A DNA stretch of 60,810 nucleotides from Cellulomonas cellasea (GTDB lineage Bacteria; Actinomycetota; Actinomycetes; Actinomycetales; Cellulomonadaceae). Below the pieces are notes generated by a model. That model did no database searches. It was not told the origin of the DNA and saw nothing but the letters and a program-made list of their open reading frames with translations. Location: positions 1-60,810 of the forward strand of contig NZ_BJLR01000043.1 of the NCBI RefSeq assembly GCF_006538745.1. Reading direction: 5' to 3'. Made by a program: the position numbers and the translations under genes. Shown piece after piece: positions 17,183 to 25,412 of the stretch (its first letter is position 1; each line of letters starts with the position of its first letter).

Positions 17183-17566
17183 GTGCCCACCGGCAAGGTC
17201 AAGTGGTTCGACACCGAGCGCGGCTTCGGCTTCATCGCCAGCGACGCGGGTGACGAGGTGTTCCTGCACGCCTCGGCGCTGCCCGCGGGGGTCACCGCGC
17301 CCAAGCCCGGCACCAAGGTCGACTTCGGCGTGGCCGACGGGCGACGCGGCCCGCAGGCGCTGTCCGTGAAGTTCCTGGACCCGGTGCCGTCGGTCGTGAA
17401 GGCGACCCGCAAGCCCGCCGACGACATGGCGATCATCGTCGAGGACCTCATCAAGGTCCTCGACAAGGTCGGCAACGACCTGCGCCGTGGCCGCTACCCC
17501 GACAAGGCCGCCGGCGAGAAGTACGCGTCGCTGCTGCGTGCCGTCGCCGACAACCTCGAGGGCTGA
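17183..17566 (+). CDS. Cold-shock domain protein with C-terminal extension
   Basis: 127 residues. Residues 1-66 are a cold-shock domain with RNP1-like KWFDTERGFGFIA and RNP2-like DEVFLHASAL, binding single-stranded RNA or DNA. A further ~60 residues (DDMAIIVEDLIKVLDKVGNDLRRGRYPDKAAGEKYASL, given here as start and end of one helical segment) are unlike the short CspA proteins and are typical of the actinobacterial version next to DUF3027. GTG 17183 has AGGGG upstream. The next gene starts 1 nt after this stop, so the two are an operon. Confidence 0.92.
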   Translation: MPTGKVKWFDTERGFGFIASDAGDEVFLHASALPAGVTAPKPGTKVDFGVADGRRGPQALSVKFLDPVPSVVKATRKPADDMAIIVEDLIKVLDKVGNDLRRGRYPDKAAGEKYASLLRAVADNLEG

Positions 17567-17567
17567 C

Positions 17568-18833
17568 ATGGCCGCCGCCACGAAGGACGCCGTGCTGGGC
17601 TCCGCCGTCGAGCTCGCGCGCCAGGCCGCCGTCGAGCTCGCCGAGCAGGCGGGCGACGTCGGCGAGCACCTCGGCCACGTCGTGGACGGCGAGCGGCTCG
17701 TCTCGCACCGCTTCGCGTGCACCGCGCGCGGCTACCGCGGCTGGGTCTGGACCGTGACGCTCGCGCGCGTCGCCCGCTCGCGCACCGCGACCGTCTGCGA
17801 GGCCGTGCTGCTGCCGGGGGACGACGCGATCCTCGCGCCCGAGTGGCTGCCGTGGTCCGACCGGCTGCGCCCCGGGGACATCGGTCCCGGCGACGTCCTG
17901 CCGTTCCGTGCCGACGACCCGCGCCTCGAGCCCGGGTGGACGCCGACCGGTGACGAGGAGCTCGACTCCGTCGCGATCGAGGAGCTCGCGCTCGCGCGGG
18001 CCCGCGTCCTGTCGGCCGACGGCCGGAACGAGGCCGCGAACCGCTGGTACGCCGGGCCGCACGGGCCGACGTCCCCCGGGTCGCTCGCGTCCGCCGCGGC
18101 GTGCGGGAGCTGCGGCTTCCTCGTGCCGCTCCAGGGCTCGCTCGGCACCATCTTCGGCGTCTGCACCAACGCGTGGTCGCCCGACGACGGCACGGTCGTG
18201 AGCATCGACCACGGCTGCGGCGCGCACTCCGAGACCGACGCCGAGCCGCAGGCCAGCGAGTGGCCCGCGCCGGACCACCACCTGGACGAGCACGACGTCG
18301 AGGTCGTGCAGCTCGCTCCGGCCGCCGCGGTGGCGGGCGTGGCGGACGGCGCCGACGTCGACGCGGCTGCCGCGGACACGGCGGTCGAGGCCACGGCTGA
18401 CGACACGACGGCTGACGACACGACGGCTGACGACACGACGGTCGACGACACGGTGGTCGACGGCACGGCGGCTGCCGACACGGCGGCCGACGAGGCCGCC
18501 GACGACTCTGCTGCGGTCGACGCGCCCGAGGTCGTCCCGGTCGTGTCGGGCGACGCGGTCCTCGGCGCGGACACCGAGCCGGCCGACGCGGCGGACGCCA
18601 CCGACGAGCCCGCCGCCGACACCGACCCGCTCGCGGGTGAGCACCTCGCCGAGCTGGGCTCCGAGGCCGACCCGGAGCCGGGCGACCCGACCGACGAGCC
18701 GTCCACCGCCGGGGCTCCGGCCGACGAGACCGCTCCGGCCGACGAGACCGCGCCGGCCGACGAGACCGTCGCCCCGTCGGACGTCCCCGCGGAGCCCGCC
18801 ACCGAGACGGTCGAGCCGAGCCCCGAACCGTGA
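17568..18833 (+). CDS. DUF3027 family protein
   Basis: 421 residues. The conserved part (about 1-235) contains GYRGWVWTVTLARV, EWLPWSDRLRPGD, RWYAGPHGP and a Cys cluster (ACGSCGFLVPL, then CTNAW and HGCGAHSE) that could bind zinc. From about residue 245 onward it is an acidic Ala/Asp/Glu/Thr-rich tail containing two tandem-repeat blocks, probably disordered and expected to vary between strains. Function is unknown. It is tightly packed between the cold-shock gene and the sacsin-like gene, a conserved trio as I recall it, and its stop overlaps the next start (GTGA). Confidence 0.88.
   Translation: MAAATKDAVLGSAVELARQAAVELAEQAGDVGEHLGHVVDGERLVSHRFACTARGYRGWVWTVTLARVARSRTATVCEAVLLPGDDAILAPEWLPWSDRLRPGDIGPGDVLPFRADDPRLEPGWTPTGDEELDSVAIEELALARARVLSADGRNEAANRWYAGPHGPTSPGSLASAAACGSCGFLVPLQGSLGTIFGVCTNAWSPDDGTVVSIDHGCGAHSETDAEPQASEWPAPDHHLDEHDVEVVQLAPAAAVAGVADGADVDAAAADTAVEATADDTTADDTTADDTTVDDTVVDGTAAADTAADEAADDSAAVDAPEVVPVVSGDAVLGADTEPADAADATDEPAADTDPLAGEHLAELGSEADPEPGDPTDEPSTAGAPADETAPADETAPADETVAPSDVPAEPATETVEPSPEP
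18393..18452 (+). repeat. 15-bp tandem repeat, four units, in DUF3027 tail
   Basis: ACGGCTGACGACACG occurs three times exactly (18393-18437), followed by one diverged copy to 18452. It encodes TADDT repeats and keeps the reading frame. Confidence 0.85.
18714..18767 (+). repeat. 18-bp tandem repeat, three units, in DUF3027 tail
   Basis: GCTCCGGCCGACGAGACC and two near copies encode APADET three times. Being in frame, copy-number change would alter the length of the acidic tail without disrupting the gene. Confidence 0.85.
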
Positions 18834-21800
18834 GCCCGGACGCCTTCGGCACCGCTGCGCTGCGCGCGGCCGTGCTGGAGGCGTGGCGTGCCTCGCCCGC
18901 GCGCCTGCGCGAGGACGCCAACACCGAGGAGGACCACGCCCGCGGCTACTACCGCGACCGCGTGCTCGTCGAGCTGGCCCAGAACGCCGCCGACGCGGCG
19001 TCCCGTGCGGGGGTGCCCGGGCGCCTGCTGCTGCGCCTCGCGTCGACGCCCGACGGGTCGGTGCTCATCGCCGCGAACACCGGCGCACCGCTCGACGAGG
19101 CTGGTGTCGCGTCGCTCGCGTCGATGCGGGCGTCGGCGAAGCGGGAGGGCTACGTCGCGCCGGCCCAGCCGTTCGGGCGGGGGCCGGCGGTCGTCGGGCG
19201 GTTCGGCGTGGGGTTCGCGGCGGTGCGCGCGGTCGCCGACGAGGTCTCGGTGCTCTCGACCAGCGGGGGCGTGCGGTTCTCGCTCGCGGACACCGTCGGG
19301 CTGCTCGCGGAGGCGTCGGCGGACGTGCCCGCGCTGGCGGACGAGGTGCGCCGACGCGACGGCTCGCTGCCCGCGCTGCGGCTCCCGCTGCCGGCCGAGG
19401 GGTCGCCGCCGACGGGCTACGACACCGCGGTCGTGCTCGAGCTGCGCGACGAGGTCGCGGCCGACGAGGTCCGTGCGCTGCTCGCCGCGGTGGGCGACCC
19501 GCTGCTGCTGGCGCTGCCGGGGCTCGTCGAGATCCTCGTCGAGGACGACGGCGCGCCGCGGCCCGTGCGCCGGGTCGCGGACCTGCACGAGCGCTGGCAC
19601 GTCGCGTCCGCGCACGGGGAGCTCGACCTCGCGCTGCTCGCGGACCGCCCGGTCGAGGAGCGCACCGCACGCGGCTGGCGCGTGACGTGGGCGGTCCCAC
19701 GCTCCGCGGCGCACGCCGGGCAGGGGGACGTGCTCGCGTCCGGTGGGCCGCCGCCGGCGGCCGCGACGTGGACCCCCGTCGTGCACGCCCCGACGCCGAC
19801 CGACGAGCCGTGCACGCTGCCCGCGCTGCTGATCGCGACGCTCCCGCTCGACCCGTCGCGCCGGCACGTCGCACCGGGCCCGCTCACGGACGCCGTCCTC
19901 GCGCACGCCGCGCACGTCTACGCGATGCTCGCGTCCGGCGCGGCCGAGCGTGGCGACGACCCGCTCGCGCTCGTCCCCACGGGGCTGCCGGCCGGGTCGC
20001 TCGACGGCACGCTCCGCCGGCTCGTCGTCGAGCGCCTGGCCCGCACGCCGCTGCTGCCCTCGGGGGCCGCGGCGGTCCCTGCACCGGGCGGGTCCGGGCG
20101 GCGATCCGAGGACGAGGCGGTCCCGTCGGACGCGAGCACGTCGTCGGAGCACGGGCACGGGCCGGCGCCCGACGGGACGCGGGGCGACGCGAGCCGCGTG
20201 CGGGGCGACGTGCCGGGCGCGGGCCTCGTCGAGCCCGGGCGCGCGGTCGCGGTCGAGGGCGAGGTCGGGCGCGACCCCGCGGCCGTCCGCGCCCTCGCGG
20301 CGCACGCGCGCGGGCTCGTGCTGCTCCGGCCGGGCAGCGAGACCGCCGCGCGCACGCTCGGCGTCGAGGTCCGCCCGCTCGCCGACCTCGTCGAGGAGCT
20401 GCCGGCCGTCCGGGGCGCGGAGCCGGGGGAGTGGCGGGACCTGTACGCGGCGCTCGACGGCGCGGCGCAGGACCCGGCGACCCGCGAGGCCCTCGGCGCG
20501 CTGCCGGTGCCGCTCGCCGACGGCCGGGTGGTCCGCGGCGCGCGCGGGCTCGTGCTGCTCGACGAGGCGGACCGCCGCCCCGACGTGCTCGACGCGCTCG
20601 GCGTCCTCGGCCGGTGGGGGCTGCGCGTCGTGCACCCGGACGCCGAGCACCCGCTGCTCGCGCGGCTCGGCGCGACGACCCCCGACGCCGCGGGCCTCCT
20701 CGCGCACACCGCCGTGCGGCAGGCGGTGCTCGACCAGGCCGACGACGACGACCTCGCGCTCGCGAGCGACGTGACCGACGCGGTGCTCGCGCTCGTCGCC
20801 TCCGCGGTGGCGGAGCGGGGGGACACCCCGGCCGGCGCCGGGCCGCTCGCCGCGGTCGCCCCGTGGCTCGGGCTCCTCACGCTCCCCGCCGCGGACGGCG
20901 AGCCCACGCCCGCGCACGGTCTCGTGGTCCCGGGCTCCACGGCGGCGACGCTGCTCGACGACCGCGTCCTCGCACCCGTGCAGGTCGAGCTCGTCGAGCG
21001 CTGGGGGCGGGACGTCCTCGTCGCGGTCGGCGTGCGCGAGGACCTGGTCGTCGTGCACGTCGGGGACGTCGTCGCCGGGGCGGTCGACCTCGCGTCCTCG
21101 GACGCCGACGCGCTCGCCGCGGGGTCGCTCGACGCCTGGGAGGACTACGCGGAGGTGCTCGCGGACGTGTTCGGCGCGGGCGCGTACGTGCCCGACGTGC
21201 GCGCCGTCGCGGACCTCGACGCCGTCGGGCCCGGGCAGTGGCCCGCGGTGCTCGCGCGGCTCGCCGGGCGCCCGGACCTGCGCGGTGCGCTGCTCGACCC
21301 GGTGCGGGCCGAGGGGTCCGCGGCCGGCAGCGCGCCGTCGTACACCGCGTGGTGGCTGCGCGAGCGCGCGGACCTCGGGCTCGGGCGACCCTTCGCCGTC
21401 GGCGGCGCGCACGACGACGCCCTGACCCGGCTGCTGCCCGCCCCGCCGGACGTCCTCGCGGGCATCGACCCGGAGGTGCAGCGCGCGCTCGGCGGCGTCG
21501 GCTCGCTCGACGGCCTGGACCCGGGCGCGTGGCGGCACGTGCTCGACGGGCTCGGGGCCGCGGGCTCCCCGGTGACCCTGGCCGTCGCCGCGGGCCTCTG
21601 GCGCACGTGGGCGGCGCTCGCGGACGGGCGCTCGGGCACGGGCACCGGCCCGGGCGACGAGGTCGAGCTCGTGCCGGCGCTGGTCGGGCCGACGCGCGTC
21701 GCGGTCGTGCACGCCGACGACGCCGCCGTCGCCGACTCCCCGATGTGGTGGCAGCGCACCGACGTCGCGGCGCTCGTCCCGGCCGCGGCCCCGGCCCCGG

Positions 21801-22246
21801 CACCCGTGCCAGGCCCCGCCCCCGACGGCCCTGCACCTGAGGGCACCGAGGGGCCGACGCCCGCCGCGGCGCTCGCGGCGCTGCTCGGGCTGCCGCTCGC
21901 GTCCGACCTGGCGGACGGCGTCGTCGACACGGACGGGCCCGCGGACGCGGGGCAGGGCGGTGACGTCGTGCCGACCCCCGAGGCGGTCCTGCGCCTGCTG
22001 CCCGAGGCGCCGGCGACCTGGGTCGAGCACGACGAGCTGCGGGTCGACGGGGTGCCCGTGGACTGGTGGGTCGAGGGGACCGGGCCGCGGGCCGTCGTGC
22101 ACGCGACGCAGCTCGCGGCGCTGGCGCGGGGGCTCGCGCAGGCGGCCGGGCGCTGGGCGGACCGGCACGCGGTCGAGATCGTGCTCACCGAGCCGGGGCG
22201 TGCGGACGAGATCGCGGTCGAGCAGGCGGCGGACCCCGCGCCCTGA
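18830..22246 (+). CDS. Sacsin N-terminal ATPase-like domain protein
   Basis: 1138 residues. The N-terminus is a GHKL (Hsp90-like) ATPase module: RVLVELAQNAADAA is the helix that holds the Mg-binding Asn, IAANTGAPLD is the Asp/Gly strand, and GRFGVGFAAVRAV is the Gly lid motif. The remaining ~800 residues have no recognised domain and include Pro/Ala linkers. Such proteins share the nucleotide-binding part of sacsin and Hsp90, so a chaperone-like or conformational ATPase role is inferred. GTG 18830 overlaps the DUF3027 stop (GTGA), implying linked expression with DUF3027 and the cold-shock protein. Confidence 0.88.
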   Translation: MSPDAFGTAALRAAVLEAWRASPARLREDANTEEDHARGYYRDRVLVELAQNAADAASRAGVPGRLLLRLASTPDGSVLIAANTGAPLDEAGVASLASMRASAKREGYVAPAQPFGRGPAVVGRFGVGFAAVRAVADEVSVLSTSGGVRFSLADTVGLLAEASADVPALADEVRRRDGSLPALRLPLPAEGSPPTGYDTAVVLELRDEVAADEVRALLAAVGDPLLLALPGLVEILVEDDGAPRPVRRVADLHERWHVASAHGELDLALLADRPVEERTARGWRVTWAVPRSAAHAGQGDVLASGGPPPAAATWTPVVHAPTPTDEPCTLPALLIATLPLDPSRRHVAPGPLTDAVLAHAAHVYAMLASGAAERGDDPLALVPTGLPAGSLDGTLRRLVVERLARTPLLPSGAAAVPAPGGSGRRSEDEAVPSDASTSSEHGHGPAPDGTRGDASRVRGDVPGAGLVEPGRAVAVEGEVGRDPAAVRALAAHARGLVLLRPGSETAARTLGVEVRPLADLVEELPAVRGAEPGEWRDLYAALDGAAQDPATREALGALPVPLADGRVVRGARGLVLLDEADRRPDVLDALGVLGRWGLRVVHPDAEHPLLARLGATTPDAAGLLAHTAVRQAVLDQADDDDLALASDVTDAVLALVASAVAERGDTPAGAGPLAAVAPWLGLLTLPAADGEPTPAHGLVVPGSTAATLLDDRVLAPVQVELVERWGRDVLVAVGVREDLVVVHVGDVVAGAVDLASSDADALAAGSLDAWEDYAEVLADVFGAGAYVPDVRAVADLDAVGPGQWPAVLARLAGRPDLRGALLDPVRAEGSAAGSAPSYTAWWLRERADLGLGRPFAVGGAHDDALTRLLPAPPDVLAGIDPEVQRALGGVGSLDGLDPGAWRHVLDGLGAAGSPVTLAVAAGLWRTWAALADGRSGTGTGPGDEVELVPALVGPTRVAVVHADDAAVADSPMWWQRTDVAALVPAAAPAPAPVPGPAPDGPAPEGTEGPTPAAALAALLGLPLASDLADGVVDTDGPADAGQGGDVVPTPEAVLRLLPEAPATWVEHDELRVDGVPVDWWVEGTGPRAVVHATQLAALARGLAQAAGRWADRHAVEIVLTEPGRADEIAVEQAADPAP

Positions 22247-22335
22247 CGGCGCCCGGACGCCCGGACGCGACCCGGTCGGGCTGCGCGCGAGCCCACCCGG
22301 TCGGACCGCCCGCGGGCGACCCCGTCGGGCCGGCT

Positions 22336-22356
22336 GCGACCGCCCGGGACGGTCGC
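22336..22356. terminator. Stem-loop between convergent genes
   Basis: GCGACCG (22336-22342) pairs with CGGTCGC (22350-22356) around a 7-nt loop, 90 nt after the sacsin-like stop and 54 nt beyond the DUF2530 stop on the other strand. It is modest in length. Confidence 0.5.
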
Positions 22357-22409
22357 TGTCCCGCGGGACCGCCGTCCCGCGGTGCGGCCGCGGGGCCGGG
22401 GAGCGCCGG

Positions 22410-22643
22410 CTAGCGCTGGCGCCGGGCCCAGAGCAGCCCGAGGCCGCCGAGCAGCACGCCCACGAAGCAGGTCGCGATGACCGCGGACGTCACCTCGACG
22501 CCCGGCCACAGGACCATGACCGTGAGCGCGACGAGCCACCCCACGCTGCCGACGACGAACGCCGGCCCAAGGCTCACCGGGGCGGGCTCGGGGGCGGGCT
22601 TGCGGCGGTCGGGGTGGAGCACGAGCTCGATCAGCGAGGGCAC
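22410..22643 (-). CDS. DUF2530 small membrane protein
   Basis: 77 residues starting at GTG 22643. A short soluble N-terminus (LVLHPDRRKPAPEPAPV) precedes two predicted membrane helices (VVGSVGWLVALTVMVLW and AVIATCFVGVLLGGLGLLW), ending in ARRQR. Size and layout match the actinobacterial DUF2530 family of unknown function. It stands alone between two larger genes, ending beyond the second EAL-HDOD gene on the same strand. Confidence 0.8.
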   Translation of the reverse strand: MPSLIELVLHPDRRKPAPEPAPVSLGPAFVVGSVGWLVALTVMVLWPGVEVTSAVIATCFVGVLLGGLGLLWARRQR

Positions 22644-22788
22644 GCCCCCAGGCTACGGGGGTCCCGCCGCTCCGCGGGCAAGGTGCCGGGCCGCCGTCAC
22701 CACCAGGAGGTGTCCTGGGTCGTGCAGGTGCCGCGGGCCTTCGCCGTACCCGGGCGGCGTCAGGGCGACGCCGGTCCGGCCGGTCGGC

Positions 22789-24012
22789 TCAGGCCGGGGC
22801 GGCGACCGCGAGCGCCGTCGCGGTCGCGAGCGCCTCGGGAACGACCGCGAGGCACGCCTGAGCGACGTCGTAGGGCTCGAGGCCCGTCGCCCGAACACCC
22901 TCGATGTCGTTCTCCTCGAGGGCCAGGACCGCGGCGAGCGCGGGCCCGTAGGGGCCGGAGAAGCTGCGCAGCGCGTCGGCGACGTCCGCGGACACCCCGG
23001 TGCGCTCGACGAGCTCGTCGACCGCGATGCGTTGGTGCGCCCCGACGGCGGAGAGCAGCCCGACGGTGTACGCGGCGTCGGCCCCGGTCACGGCCCGGCA
23101 GGACAGCGCGCGCGTGAGGATCGACCAGAGCGGGCCGATCGTCGTGGGCTGCGCGTCGATGAGCGAGGCCATCGCGACCGCGGAGAGCTGGTGGGGGCCC
23201 ACGAGCACGACGGCCTGGTGCACCGAGTCGACCTTGCGGCGCAGCGCGAACGTGCTCGCGTTGACCAGGTGCAGGACGCGCATGGCGAGCTCGGGGTCGG
23301 ACCCGACGGTGCGGACGACCGCGGCCTGGTCGATGTGGTTCTGCGTGAGGAGCTGCAGCAGCTCGAGGCACTGGAGCTCGCCCGCGGTGAGGCTGCGGCC
23401 CACGACCTCGGGGTCGCGCTCGAACATCGGGCCCTGGAGCATCTCGACGCCGAGGTCGAGGCCGGCCTTGATGCGCTCGCGGCTGTCGGCGCGCTCGGCG
23501 ATCACGAGCACGCCGGAGCCCTGGGCCCGCGCGACGAGCATCGCGAGCCGGTCGTAGCCGCGCCCGATGTCGATCTTGACGAAGTCCGCCTGGTCCAGCA
23601 GGGCGTCCTGCGCGACCGTGCCGGTGTAGTCGGCGAGCGCGATGCCGAAGCCGCGCTGGCGCGCGACGGCGACGAGGCCGGCGACGTCGGGGAGGTGGGT
23701 GAGCTCGGGCGTGACCTCCAGGACCACGCCGGACGACGGGCGCAGGAGCGCGACGTCGCCGAGCAGGATGCGGGGCGTGGCGCGCAGGAACACGACGTGG
23801 TCACCGGCGAGCCGCGGGAGGTCGAGCCGGGCGTACTCGGCGTCGGCGAACCCCGCGATCTCGTGCTCCGGGACGGCCTCGCCGGCCGGGTCGAGCGCGG
23901 CGACGCGGACGGCGTAGCCGTAGACGGACCGGTCGACGTAGACGACGGGCTGCCGCAGCACGCTGATCTCGCTCACGCGCGTGGGGGTGCCCGGGTCGTC
24001 GATGACGCTCAT
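22789..24012 (-). CDS. EAL-HDOD protein with degenerate EAL domain
   Basis: 407 residues with the same two-domain plan as the gene at 15789. In the EAL half the EAL motif reads GYAVRV, the DD pair is ALADYTG and only some lysines and glutamates remain (FVKIDIGRG, VIAERADSRERI, MLQGPMFERD), so phosphodiesterase activity is unlikely. The HDOD half (RVLHLVNASTFALRRKVDSV, shown as its first segment) is well preserved. AGGAGA lies 8 nt before ATG 24012. A sigma-28-like promoter in the 83-nt gap after fliW makes it a separate transcription unit of the motility regulon. It may act as a non-catalytic c-di-GMP or protein-binding scaffold. Confidence 0.86.
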   Translation of the reverse strand: MSVIDDPGTPTRVSEISVLRQPVVYVDRSVYGYAVRVAALDPAGEAVPEHEIAGFADAEYARLDLPRLAGDHVVFLRATPRILLGDVALLRPSSGVVLEVTPELTHLPDVAGLVAVARQRGFGIALADYTGTVAQDALLDQADFVKIDIGRGYDRLAMLVARAQGSGVLVIAERADSRERIKAGLDLGVEMLQGPMFERDPEVVGRSLTAGELQCLELLQLLTQNHIDQAAVVRTVGSDPELAMRVLHLVNASTFALRRKVDSVHQAVVLVGPHQLSAVAMASLIDAQPTTIGPLWSILTRALSCRAVTGADAAYTVGLLSAVGAHQRIAVDELVERTGVSADVADALRSFSGPYGPALAAVLALEENDIEGVRATGLEPYDVAQACLAVVPEALATATALAVAAPA

Positions 24013-24051
24013 GGACTGGTCTCCTGGATCGAGAGAGGTGTGTCGCCCTGC

Positions 24052-24079
24052 CCATCGGCAGGCGACGGTCCCCGGTGAG
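24052..24079 (-). promoter_or_regulatory. Sigma-28-type promoter for the second EAL-HDOD gene
   Basis: On the minus strand: CTCA (24079-24076), 16-nt spacer, GCCGATGG (24059-24052). Transcription would start near 24045, giving a leader of about 33 nt with an AGGAGA site. Confidence 0.75.
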
Positions 24080-24095
24080 GGGCCGTTCGGGCGAC

Positions 24096-24530
24096 TCAGG
24101 CGAGCGGCGCGCGCAGCGGCCAGTCCTCGTCGACGACGGTCTGGACGGCGGCGCCCGTGACCGGGTCGACGACGAGCGGCGCGAGCAGGTTCGCGGTCGC
24201 GGGGTGCGGGCCGTCGGCGGGGTGCACGACGACGAGCAGGACGAGGCGCTCCGCGGGGCCGCCGACGGCCGCGACGGCGTCGGTCGAGACCGCCGGGGCG
24301 TAGTCGGGGAAGAACGGCTGCGGCACGACGACGAACAGGCGCACCGGCTGCGCGCCCGCGGCGGGCACGGAGCGGATCGCGTGCAGGACGCCGATGTCGT
24401 CGAGCGACGTGACGTCGAACTCGGTGTGCCCGGGCAGGCCCGGCAGCGGCTCGCGCAGGTGCAGCGTGGTGGGGACGTGCACGCCGGTGAACGGGTGCGC
24501 CTGGTGCTCGGTCACGGTGGTCTGGCTCAT
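24096..24530 (-). CDS. fliW: Flagellar assembly factor FliW
   Basis: 144 residues, the usual size. Recognisable family features are LPGLPGHTEF near the N-terminus, a central FVVVPQPFFPDYAP and the C-terminal NLLAPLVVDPVTGAAVQ. FliW binds flagellin and, when free of it, binds and inhibits CsrA, relieving repression of flagellin translation. Both partners are present in this window: fliC 4.4 kb away and csrA at 55880. ATG 24530 overlaps the flgL stop (ATGA), so it is the last gene of the flgN-flgK-flgL-fliW operon. Confidence 0.92.
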   Translation of the reverse strand: MSQTTVTEHQAHPFTGVHVPTTLHLREPLPGLPGHTEFDVTSLDDIGVLHAIRSVPAAGAQPVRLFVVVPQPFFPDYAPAVSTDAVAAVGGPAERLVLLVVVHPADGPHPATANLLAPLVVDPVTGAAVQTVVDEDWPLRAPLA

Positions 24531-25408
24531 CGCAGGAACTCCATCAGTGTCGGCTGCAGGACCTTGCCGGCCGCTCCGAGGGCGCCCTGGTAGGCGACCT
24601 CCTGCATCTGGAGCTCGAGGATGATGCCCGCGAGGTCGACGTCCTCGATCGCGGACAGCTGGGCCTTCGTGGACTGCTGGGTCTCCAGCAGCGTGCTCTG
24701 CGCGTCCTGCACGCGGTTCTGGCGCGCACCGACTCCGGAGACCTGCGTCAGCATCGACTCGAAGCGCGAGTCCATCGCGGCCAGGTGGGAGGTGACGTCG
24801 CCACCCGAGCGCAGGGTCGCGGAGACGGTCTCAAGGAGCGCGAACACCGAGCTCGCCCCCTCCCCGTACACGGCGGCACCGTCGGCGTCGACGCGCACCG
24901 AGGTGTTCTCCGCGACGCGGCGCTCGACACCCGACCCGGGTGTGCCGGTGAACACGTAGGTGTCGGTGAACGCGACGCCCGCGTCGGACGTCCCGGCGAA
25001 CACGCTCCGCCCCAGGTAGGACGTGTTGGCCTGCTCGAGCAGCGCCGCGCGCAGCCCGTCGACCTCCGCGGCGAGGGCCTCTCGGGACGTGGCGCCGAGC
25101 CCGCCGTTGCCGCCCTGGACCACGAGGTCGCGTGCACGGCGCATCGAGGTCAGCGACGACGTGAGCGCCGAGTCGACCGTCGTGAGCCAGCCGTTGCCGT
25201 CGTCCGCGTTGCGCGCGAACTGCGTCTGGGCCCGCTGCTCGCCGCGCAGGCGGAGCATGTCGGAGGCCCCGGCGGGGTCGTCCGAGGGGACGTTGATGTT
25301 CTTGCCGCTCGACATCTTCGCCTGCAGGTCCGCCATCTTCGACAGGTTCTGCTGCAGGTTCCCGAGCGTCGAGCGCTGGACCGTCTGGTGCGTCACGCGG
25401 TTGATCAC
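24527..25408 (-). CDS. flgL: Flagellar hook-filament junction protein FlgL
   Basis: 293 residues. It has a flagellin-like N-terminus (INRVTHQTVQRSTLGNLQQN, then MSSGKNINVPSDDP) and a C-terminal helix (VDLAGIILELQMQEVAYQGAL), which pack together in the axial structure. FlgL (HAP3) joins the hook to the filament above FlgK. Start GTG 25408 has GGAGG just upstream, overlapping the flgK stop region, and the gap to flgK is only 4 nt. FlgN, encoded at the head of the operon, is its predicted export chaperone. Confidence 0.93.
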   Translation of the reverse strand: MINRVTHQTVQRSTLGNLQQNLSKMADLQAKMSSGKNINVPSDDPAGASDMLRLRGEQRAQTQFARNADDGNGWLTTVDSALTSSLTSMRRARDLVVQGGNGGLGATSREALAAEVDGLRAALLEQANTSYLGRSVFAGTSDAGVAFTDTYVFTGTPGSGVERRVAENTSVRVDADGAAVYGEGASSVFALLETVSATLRSGGDVTSHLAAMDSRFESMLTQVSGVGARQNRVQDAQSTLLETQQSTKAQLSAIEDVDLAGIILELQMQEVAYQGALGAAGKVLQPTLMEFLR

Positions 25409-25412
25409 GGTG

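Noticed and set aside
17732-22168. A 1478-codon minus-strand open frame
   Set aside because: Antisense to DUF3027 and the sacsin-like gene; composition is low complexity and there is no ribosome-binding site or domain.
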